Source: Lysobacteraceae bacterium
GTDB lineage: Bacteria; Pseudomonadota; Gammaproteobacteria; Xanthomonadales; Xanthomonadaceae
Direction: 5' to 3'
Length of the DNA: 19,856 nt
NCBI GenBank assembly: GCA_004173415.1
Contig: SEHC01000071.1
Coordinates: 1 to 19,856, forward strand
Both the position numbers and the translations under genes were made by a program. A model generated the notes under the pieces. It searched no databases and had not been told where the DNA came from. It saw nothing but the letters and a program-made list of their open reading frames with translations. Positions 14,821-19,856 of this stretch are shown here, one piece after another. Every line of letters starts with the position of its first letter. Within the stretch, counting starts at the first letter, position 1.

Positions 14821-14887
14821 GAAAAAGCCCGCCAGTCCGAAGTCGTAAGGGGAGGGGAGCATACGTACTTCGATGGGACTGGCGGGC
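14821..14887 (-). terminator. Rho-independent terminator with extended stem and C-rich loop, after the second phasin gene
   Basis: On the minus strand, GCCCGCCAGTCC (opposite 14876-14887) pairs perfectly over 12 bases with GGACTGGCGGGC (opposite 14827-14838) and is followed by TTTTT (opposite 14822-14826). Inside, GAAGT pairs with ACTTC and CGTA with TACG, with a CATC internal loop and a bulged A. The apical loop is TGCTCCCCTCCCCT. The structure starts 80 bases after the phasin stop. The length and C-rich loop are unusual for a plain terminator. Confidence 0.82.
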
Positions 14888-14967
14888 AGGCGGGAATTGT
14901 TGCGGGTTGGATGCTGCCTTGCAACAAATTTGCGGAAACAGTGTGTGCCGTTGATGCGGCCGCAGGC

Positions 14968-15531
14968 TCACTCCGCGGTTTTGCGGGCGGCCTTGCGTGG
15001 TGCCTTGTTCGCGGCGGGCTTGCCGGCAGGAGCCTTCTTGGTGGCCGTCTTCCTGGTGGCTGCCTTCTTGCTCGCCGCCGGCTTGCGCGGGGCAGCGCCG
15101 CCCAGGTTGCGCAGTTGCGCATTGAGCGAGTCGACCCGGTCGACCAGCGTTGAAAGGTCTTCGCGGCTGGGAACCTCGAGCCGGCGCAGGGCGCGCTGCA
15201 CACGTTCCTCGAAGACCTTCTCCAGCCGGTCCCAGGTGTCCGAGGCGCGCTCGCGGGCCTGGCCGACCTTGTTCTCGACCACGTCGCGAACGGCGTCGAC
15301 CTTGCCACCGGCGACCTTGCGGGTCACCTGCTCGAGCGACAGGCCTTCCTTGACCAGTGTTTCGAACAGCTTGGTGCCCTCGGCCTGTGCCCGGCCGAAC
15401 GCGCCGACGCCGGCGAGCCAGACCTGCTGCGCCGATTCACCAAGGTTCTTCGAGAGCCGCTCGGCTTGCGCCTGCAGGTCGGGGGATTTCGACGAGGTGG
15501 ACTTGCGCGCGGTTTTCTTCAGCTTGGCCAT
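14968..15531 (-). CDS. Phasin (PhaI/PhaF-like) with Lys/Ala-rich tail
   Basis: A 187-residue protein of the polyhydroxyalkanoate granule-associated type. The phasin region (about 20-135) includes QQVWLAGVGAFGRAQAEG and LFETLVKEGLSLE, and a helical heptad-like part (REDLSTLVDRVDSLNAQLRN) suited to oligomer formation. The last 40 or so residues are Ala/Lys/Arg/Pro-rich, like the DNA-binding tail of PhaF. PhaF-type proteins coat granules and tether them to the nucleoid. ATG 15531 has GGCGGA upstream on the minus strand. It lies 83 bases after the patatin gene stop on the same strand and ends in a strong terminator. Lipid bodies other than PHA remain possible, since no synthase is visible. Confidence 0.87.
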   Translation of the reverse strand: MAKLKKTARKSTSSKSPDLQAQAERLSKNLGESAQQVWLAGVGAFGRAQAEGTKLFETLVKEGLSLEQVTRKVAGGKVDAVRDVVENKVGQARERASDTWDRLEKVFEERVQRALRRLEVPSREDLSTLVDRVDSLNAQLRNLGGAAPRKPAASKKAATRKTATKKAPAGKPAANKAPRKAARKTAE

Positions 15532-15614
15532 GGGTTCCGCCGACAGGAGGATTGAGGAAGCCGCAGAATCACCCGCCTGTCTAGAGCTTTCACACCAGCG
15601 CCGCGGGCGCCCCG

Positions 15615-16883
15615 TCAGCCAGCGGCCTTCAGGCGGGAGTTTGCGCGGCGCGGCGTGCGCTGCCGGGACACCAGGTTGTCGACGTCGTCCAGGACCCGGC
15701 GCAGCCGCGCCGTGGTGTCGGTCATGCGCGGGGCCAGGCCCAGGCCATCGAGCACCGAACGGCCGCGATCGTTGACGATCTCCTCGCGCAAGCCGATGCC
15801 GTGGGCGGCCAGCACCGGCTGCAGGACCCGGGCGCGCTTGCGCAGGTCCGCCAGGGTGTTGCGATAGGCCAGCTCGCAGACCCGGTGGCGGGCGGAGAAG
15901 CTGAAGAGGTTGGTGAAGAACAGCTCACCGTCCTCGGCGTTGGGCTCGAACAGCATCTGGTCGATGTTGGGGAACTGGTGCGGGTACTTTTCCATGCCGA
16001 TCTGCATCCGCGACTGCAACAGGGTGCGCAGGGTCTGTGACAGCACCGCCGGCAGGCCGCCGTTGGCGAGGCCCAGGCGCTCTTGCTCGCCGGCCTGCGG
16101 CGCGGCGTGGCCGGAATCGAAAGGCACCAGGGGATTGATCCCGATCATCAGGTCGATGCCGCGTTCCAGCACCGTCGAGGCGTGCATGGTGCGGCGCAGG
16201 GCGCCATCGAGGAAATGGCGGCCGTTGATCTTCACCGGCGAATACAGGCCCGGCAACGCGGAGCTGGCCTGCACCGCCTGGGAAATCGGAACCTCGTCCC
16301 ATCCTTTCTCGCCGAAACGCACCGCCTCGCCGCTGTCCAGGTCGACGGCGACCACGAACAGGTCGGCAGCGAGGCTGCGGAAGTCGTTGCTGCGGCCGCG
16401 GCGGGTGAACAGGTCGCGCAGGAAATGCTCGACCCCGGCGCTGTCGAACAGGCCGGTCGGCACCAGGCCGCCGAACTGCATGATCAGGTCCGAGACCCGC
16501 GCCGCCTTGCGCGGGTTGCGCATCAGCCGCAGCGCCCAGTCCGCGTACAGGCCCGGGAAACGCGCGGCCCGGCGAAGGTACTCGCCGAAGTTGGGGGTAA
16601 GGAAAACCTCGGGGCGGAACTGCGCGTCGTCGCTGGTGCCGGTGATGAAGATCCGGCACATCTCCGCGGTGCTCATGCGATTGGCCAGGCCGGCGGCGAG
16701 GAAGGCGCCGGAGCTGACCCCCACGTAGCAGTCCAGCCGGGTCAGGTCCAGGCCGTCCATGGCTTCGTCCATGGCGCGCAGTGCGCCCAGCTCGTACATC
16801 CCGCCGATCGGCCCGCCGCCTGCTATGGCAAGGCCGATGCGGCCGCCCGAGCCGCGTTTGCGGGCATTGTGGAGAGAAAGCAT
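15615..16883 (-). CDS. Patatin-like phospholipase
   Basis: A 422-residue patatin-family acyl hydrolase. It shows the oxyanion-hole motif AGGGPIGGMYELGAL (21-35), the nucleophile motif GVSSG (55-59, Ser57) and the catalytic aspartate in DGA (226-228), preceded by the family-like SSALPGLYSPV. These enzymes use a Ser-Asp dyad to cleave acyl chains from phospholipids or other lipids. No signal peptide is evident. ATG 16883 is chosen because the basic start (LSLHNARKR) leads straight into the first strand (RIGLAIAGGG); its ribosome-binding site is weak. The C-terminal 150 residues (RHRVCELAYRNTLADLRKRA and onward) are an extension seen in patatin homologues of unknown substrate. The phasin gene follows on the same strand, so a role in storage-lipid turnover is possible but inferred. 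Confidence 0.92.
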   Translation of the reverse strand: MLSLHNARKRGSGGRIGLAIAGGGPIGGMYELGALRAMDEAMDGLDLTRLDCYVGVSSGAFLAAGLANRMSTAEMCRIFITGTSDDAQFRPEVFLTPNFGEYLRRAARFPGLYADWALRLMRNPRKAARVSDLIMQFGGLVPTGLFDSAGVEHFLRDLFTRRGRSNDFRSLAADLFVVAVDLDSGEAVRFGEKGWDEVPISQAVQASSALPGLYSPVKINGRHFLDGALRRTMHASTVLERGIDLMIGINPLVPFDSGHAAPQAGEQERLGLANGGLPAVLSQTLRTLLQSRMQIGMEKYPHQFPNIDQMLFEPNAEDGELFFTNLFSFSARHRVCELAYRNTLADLRKRARVLQPVLAAHGIGLREEIVNDRGRSVLDGLGLAPRMTDTTARLRRVLDDVDNLVSRQRTPRRANSRLKAAG

Positions 16884-17011
16884 GCACGGTCCGGTTGCCG
16901 ATGACCCGGCGAGTGTAGCCGACCGGCAACCGCGCCCGTAAGCGCCGCGTTCACGGATCGGCGCGCGCTGCAAGGCTTGCGGACCGATGCCGCCGACCGG
17001 ATGATCGGGGC

Positions 17012-17725
17012 ATGGCGCGCGGAAATCCACTGGTTGAACGACTCGGACGCCGGCTGTCGGCGCACCAGGCGCTGCATGACCGGGATCGGGATGCCCGCAA
17101 CGGCCTGCGCTGGCTGCCGGTATTGCGCAGCTGGCAGACCCGGCGGCTGGAGCAGAGCTTCGAGCACTTCCTGGAGGATCCCAAGCGCCGTGCCGCGGCC
17201 CAGTTCTTCGTCACCGATGTCTACGGCGACCGCGATTTCAGCCAGCGCGATGCCAACGTGGCCAAGGTCCTGCCGATGATGCAGCGGTTGTTGCCCGCGG
17301 GGGTTCTGGAGACGGTGACCGACGGCATCGAACTGGGGGCGCTGACCCATGCGCTGGACCTGGCCATGGCGGCCGAACTGCAGCGCCTGGCCCCCAGGCG
17401 CCAGCGCCTGGATGATGCCCTGTATGCGGAGGCTTACCGCAACGTGGGGCACCAACGCCTGCGCGGGCACCAGATCGACCTGATCGCCGGAGTCGGGCTG
17501 GGGCTGGCCAAGGCGGTGCGGACGCCCGGCGTGGCGATGCTGTTGCGCCTGTCCCGCGGACCGGCCAAGGCCAGCGGGCTTGGCGAGCTGCAGGGATTCC
17601 TGGAACGCGGCTTCGCCGCGTTCTCGGCGCTGGGCGATGGCAAGGCTTTCGTTGCCGACATCGAGCGTTCGGAACGCAAGGTGTCGCGGCGCCTGTTCAA
17701 GGGCGATCCGGATCCATTCCGCTAG
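17012..17725 (+). CDS. FFLEELY-motif family protein of unknown function
   Basis: A 237-residue, mainly helical, cytosolic protein. Around residues 50-82 it has the layout of the FFLEELY-motif family (FFLEELYG.RDF..RD in others): FLEDPKRRAAAQFFVTDVYG then DRDFSQRDANVAKVLP. Here the core motif has drifted to FFVTDVYG. An acidic and hydrophobic stretch (ETVTDGIELGALTHALDLAM) and a Gly-rich hydrophobic stretch (IDLIAGVGLGLAKAV) follow. No catalytic residues can be named. ATG 17012 has GGGG directly upstream. The gene diverges from the patatin gene (128 bases) and converges on the PHA_gran_rgn gene (33 bases). The family assignment rests on remembered motif order. Confidence 0.75.
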   Translation: MARGNPLVERLGRRLSAHQALHDRDRDARNGLRWLPVLRSWQTRRLEQSFEHFLEDPKRRAAAQFFVTDVYGDRDFSQRDANVAKVLPMMQRLLPAGVLETVTDGIELGALTHALDLAMAAELQRLAPRRQRLDDALYAEAYRNVGHQRLRGHQIDLIAGVGLGLAKAVRTPGVAMLLRLSRGPAKASGLGELQGFLERGFAAFSALGDGKAFVADIERSERKVSRRLFKGDPDPFR

Positions 17726-17758
17726 GCGTGGCGCCAGGCCGGCCGACGCCGGGGCGCT

Positions 17759-18034
17759 TCAGTCGAATTTCTCGCCCAGCACGCGGCGGATTTCCGATTC
17801 GATCGGATCCTTCAGAAGCGACAGCATGAAGCCCAGCTTGGCGGTCACATGCAGGCTCTTGGGCGACAGCTTGATCTTCCCGTCGACGCCCGAGCGGACG
17901 AAATTGAGGGTGTCGTCCTGCCACTCGTATTCGAATTCGAAGCGCTCGGCCAGTTTCCTGGCCACTTCTTCGATCGCCTTGCGCGCTTGCGCGGGAGTCT
18001 TGGAGTGTCGGTGCTTGATGTCGATGCTGGGCAT
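17759..18034 (-). CDS. Polyhydroxyalkanoic acid system protein (PHA_gran_rgn family)
   Basis: A 91-residue protein of the size and pattern of the PHA_gran_rgn family (Pfam PF09650). It opens MPSIDIKHRHSKTPAQARKA, continues with KLAERFEFEYEWQDDTLNF and RSGVDGKIKLSPKSLHVTAK, and ends LGFMLSLLKDPIESEIRRVL. Members are often encoded near PHA granule genes; the molecular function is not established. ATG 18034 is chosen because family similarity starts there; the open frame extends 18 codons further upstream without family character. It converges with the FFLEELY-motif gene and diverges from the FHA gene. With the phasin and patatin genes nearby it supports a storage-granule neighbourhood. Confidence 0.9.
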   Translation of the reverse strand: MPSIDIKHRHSKTPAQARKAIEEVARKLAERFEFEYEWQDDTLNFVRSGVDGKIKLSPKSLHVTAKLGFMLSLLKDPIESEIRRVLGEKFD

Positions 18035-18120
18035 GCGCAAGGTTCCGGTGGCGGGTGGATATTGTGCGCAAGCGGTGCGCCGAGTCAAAGCGGCGACGCG
18101 GCATGTTAGTCTCGCGCCGC

Positions 18121-18924
18121 GTGGAAAACCTCAGACTCCATTTCGGCAATCGCCAGCAACCCGATCGCGCGCTCGTCACCGGCGTGCACCGGGTCGTGCG
18201 CGAAGCCAGCGGCCTGCTCGGGGTCGGCGACAACGCCCAGGGCGCACTGCTGGCCCAGTTCTGCATGGATCGCCGCGGACTCTGGCTGCAGGTGGCCGGC
18301 GGCTGCCGCGGGGTCCACGTCAACGGCCGCCCGGTGCAGCGCATGTCGCAGCTGCGCGCCGGCGACACGGTGTACCTGGACGGGGCCGAGATCCTGGTGC
18401 AGGCCTCGCACCAGGGCGTGGATGCGTTGCCCAGGCCCGATCCCGGCGATGCGAGCGATCCACGCATCGTGCTGCGCGGCATCGGCGGCAAGCACCATGG
18501 TCGCAGCTTCACCCTGGGCCAGCCGTGCGTGGTCGGCAGTTCGGCGCAGGCCACCATCCGGGTCGACGATCCGGGCTTCGCGCCGCGCCACGCGCAGCTG
18601 GAGCGCCGCGGCGACCGCGTGCTGCTGCGCGACCTCGGCTCGGCTACGGGCAGCATGGTCAATGGCATGCCGGTGCGCGAGGCCTTGCTGGCGGCCGGCG
18701 ACCAGGTCGCATTCGATGCGCAGCACCGTTTCGTGGTCGAGGTGCCGTGGCAGGAGGCCGGTGGCGAGGCGCCGCAGCTGGTCGACGACGATGCGCGCGA
18801 AGGCGTGGTCGAGGACGCGCGGCCGAGGGGCCGGCAGTCGGTGCGACGCTGGCCATGGCTGCTGCTGGCGGCGCTGTTCCTCGCTGCCACGCTCAGCGTG
18901 CTGCTGCTGTTCGGCGCCGGCTGA
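18121..18924 (+). CDS. Tail-anchored FHA-domain protein
   Basis: A 267-residue protein if it starts at GTG 18121; ATG 18103 in the same frame would add 6 residues. I prefer GTG because the first strand (ENLRLHFGN) begins there; neither start has a clear ribosome-binding site. TAGTCT (18107-18112) could be a -10 element giving a nearly leaderless transcript. Residues 15-95 form a degenerate FHA-like module (GVHVNGRPVQ, LRAGDTVYLDG). Residues 115-208 form a better one, with VVGSSAQATIRVDD, RHAQLERRG and GSMVNGMPV. FHA domains bind phosphothreonine peptides, but the usual Ser of the S-x-x-H loop is replaced (FAPRHAQ). Residues 244-264 are a C-terminal transmembrane helix, so the FHA modules should face the cytosol. 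Partner unknown. Confidence 0.85.
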   Translation: MENLRLHFGNRQQPDRALVTGVHRVVREASGLLGVGDNAQGALLAQFCMDRRGLWLQVAGGCRGVHVNGRPVQRMSQLRAGDTVYLDGAEILVQASHQGVDALPRPDPGDASDPRIVLRGIGGKHHGRSFTLGQPCVVGSSAQATIRVDDPGFAPRHAQLERRGDRVLLRDLGSATGSMVNGMPVREALLAAGDQVAFDAQHRFVVEVPWQEAGGEAPQLVDDDAREGVVEDARPRGRQSVRRWPWLLLAALFLAATLSVLLLFGAG

Positions 18925-19522
18925 GCGCCTTCCATCCGCGCCACCCCAGCAGCAGCGCGAGGATCGTGGCGTAGAGCAGCGGTTCGCGGATGTCGGATTT
19001 CACCAGCCACCAGAAATGCAGTACCGCCAGCACGCCGATTGCATAGACCAGCTTGTGCAGGCGCGCCCAGTTGCGGCCCAGCCGCCTGATCCAGCCCTTG
19101 GTCGAGGTGAGCGCCAGCGGCAGTAGCAGCAGCCAGGCGCTGAAGCCCACGGTGATGTAGGGCCGCTTGACGATTTCCTCGAAGATCTGGATCCAGTAGC
19201 CGCGCAGGTCCAGGACCAGGTAGGCGCTGAAGTGCAGGCTGGCGTAGAAGAACGCATACAGCCCCAGCATGCGCCGGAAGCGGAGCAGCACAGGCTTGCC
19301 GCTGAGTTGCCGCAGGGGGGTGACGGCCAGCGCCAGCATCAGCATGCGCAACGCCCACAGGCCGCTGCGGTGCTCGATCTCGGCGACCGGGTCGGCTCCC
19401 AGCGCGTCGCTTGCGTTCTTCCACACGTCGTGGAACTGCCAGGCCAGGATCGTTGCCGGCAGCAAGGCCAGCGCATGCGCCACGGCCTTGGTGGCGACGA
19501 TCGCCCTTGCCGTAGCGGCCAT
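18893..19522 (-). CDS. msrQ: MsrQ, heme-binding membrane subunit of the periplasmic methionine sulfoxide reductase
   Basis: A 209-residue multi-span membrane protein matching MsrQ/YedZ in length and motifs. MsrQ passes electrons from the quinone pool or a flavin reductase to MsrP, which repairs oxidised methionine in periplasmic proteins. Candidate heme-ligand histidines are His97 (FFYASLHFSAYL), His156 (NWARLHKLVYAIG) and His169 (VLAVLHFWW). Hydrophobic segments lie at about 12-30, 55-70, 83-104, 123-139, 158-173 and 182-194. Its ATG is 28 bases after the MsrP stop, the usual msrPQ order. Its last 32 bases overlap the end of the convergent FHA gene tail to tail, so the stop-proximal codons serve both strands. 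Confidence 0.95.
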   Translation of the reverse strand: MAATARAIVATKAVAHALALLPATILAWQFHDVWKNASDALGADPVAEIEHRSGLWALRMLMLALAVTPLRQLSGKPVLLRFRRMLGLYAFFYASLHFSAYLVLDLRGYWIQIFEEIVKRPYITVGFSAWLLLLPLALTSTKGWIRRLGRNWARLHKLVYAIGVLAVLHFWWLVKSDIREPLLYATILALLLGWRGWKALSRRRTAAAR

Positions 19523-19550
19523 CGCTAGCGGCGACCGCGCCGGCCCGCGC

Positions 19551-19856
19551 TCAAAACCATTTCTTCAGGTCCAGTCCGGCGTACATCGAGGCCACCTGGG
19601 CGGCGTAGCCGTTGAAGGGCAGGGTGGGAATGCGTTCGGCGAACAGCTTGCTCGCGCTGCCGGCGATGCGGCGCTCGGTCTTCTGGCTCCAGCGCGGATG
19701 GTCGACGGCCGGATTGACGTTGGAGAAGAACCCGTACTCGGAGGGTTGCAGGTCGTGCCAGGCGGTCTCTGGCATCTTCTCGACGAAGTTGATCGCTACG
19801 ATCGACTTGATGCTCTTGAAGCCGTATTTCCACGGCACCACCAGGCGCAGCGGCGC
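19551..19856 (-). CDS. msrP: MsrP, catalytic subunit of the methionine sulfoxide reductase, C-terminal part
   Basis: The frame is open to the window edge and ends at TGA 19553-19551, giving the last 101 residues; the start lies beyond the window. The sequence matches the C-terminus of the molybdopterin protein MsrP (YedY): APLRLVVPWKYGFKSIKSI at the edge, then YGFFSNVNPAVDHPRWSQ, ERRIAG and the ending LDLKKWF. MsrP is a Tat-exported periplasmic enzyme that reduces methionine sulfoxide in proteins. The molybdenum-coordinating cysteine and the signal peptide are not in view. The msrQ gene follows after 28 bases. Confidence 0.95.
   Translation of the reverse strand, partial: APLRLVVPWKYGFKSIKSIVAINFVEKMPETAWHDLQPSEYGFFSNVNPAVDHPRWSQKTERRIAGSASKLFAERIPTLPFNGYAAQVASMYAGLDLKKWF

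Noticed and set aside
17726..17758. GC-rich dyad (GGCGCC, GGCCGGCC) between two convergent genes as a terminator
   Set aside because: Short overlapping palindromes without a T-run; base composition alone can produce them.

Overview
The window is GC-rich, densely coded bacterial DNA. Its gene families (NodT-type efflux lipoprotein, FFLEELY-motif protein, PHA_gran_rgn protein, histone-tailed phasins, MsrPQ, fatty acyl-CoA reductase beside an acyl-CoA-binding protein) and weak Shine-Dalgarno sites suggest a gammaproteobacterium of the Xanthomonadaceae/Lysobacteraceae type. That placement is inference from protein style, not from a marker gene. I see no tRNA, rRNA, CRISPR array, transposase or attachment site.

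Layout. 1-2541 (+): end of an RND efflux permease, a short-chain dehydrogenase and a NodT-like outer-membrane lipoprotein in a tight operon. 2676-3380 (+): pirin. 3383-5276 (-): TPR protein, secreted hypothetical protein, and a small gene broken by an internal out-of-frame deletion. 5442-5925 (+): phasin-like protein with a clear terminator. 5945-10597 (-): three-gene operon of a secreted protein or lipoprotein (frameshifted), a membrane-anchored CHAT (caspase-like) protease and an alpha/beta hydrolase. 10727-11630 (-): TetR regulator and acyl-CoA-binding protein, divergent from 11801-13618 (+), a two-domain fatty acyl-CoA reductase homologue that seems to have lost about 55-60 residues in frame. 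13746-14759 (-): membrane protein with a degenerate Mrr-type nuclease fold. 14821-16883 (-): second phasin with an elaborate 3' hairpin, and a patatin-like phospholipase. 17012-17725 (+): FFLEELY-motif protein. 17759-18034 (-): PHA-granule-region protein. 18121-18924 (+): tail-anchored FHA protein. 18893-19856 (-): MsrQ and the C-terminal end of MsrP.

How the genes work together. Two themes stand out. One is neutral-lipid or granule biology: acyl-CoA-binding protein, fatty acyl-CoA reductase, two phasin-like proteins, a patatin and a PHA_gran_rgn protein, with no PHA synthase or wax synthase in view. The other is the CHAT protease/alpha-beta hydrolase operon, the best candidate for an undescribed system: a predicted inner-membrane sensor with a cytosolic caspase-like domain, next to a lipoprotein-like partner and a serine hydrolase that could be its effector or substrate.

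Three genes carry lesions that I infer from reading frames and from remembered homologues: an out-of-frame internal deletion, a one-base frameshift and an in-frame deletion. That number in under 20 kb is odd and could be real gene decay or an assembly problem.
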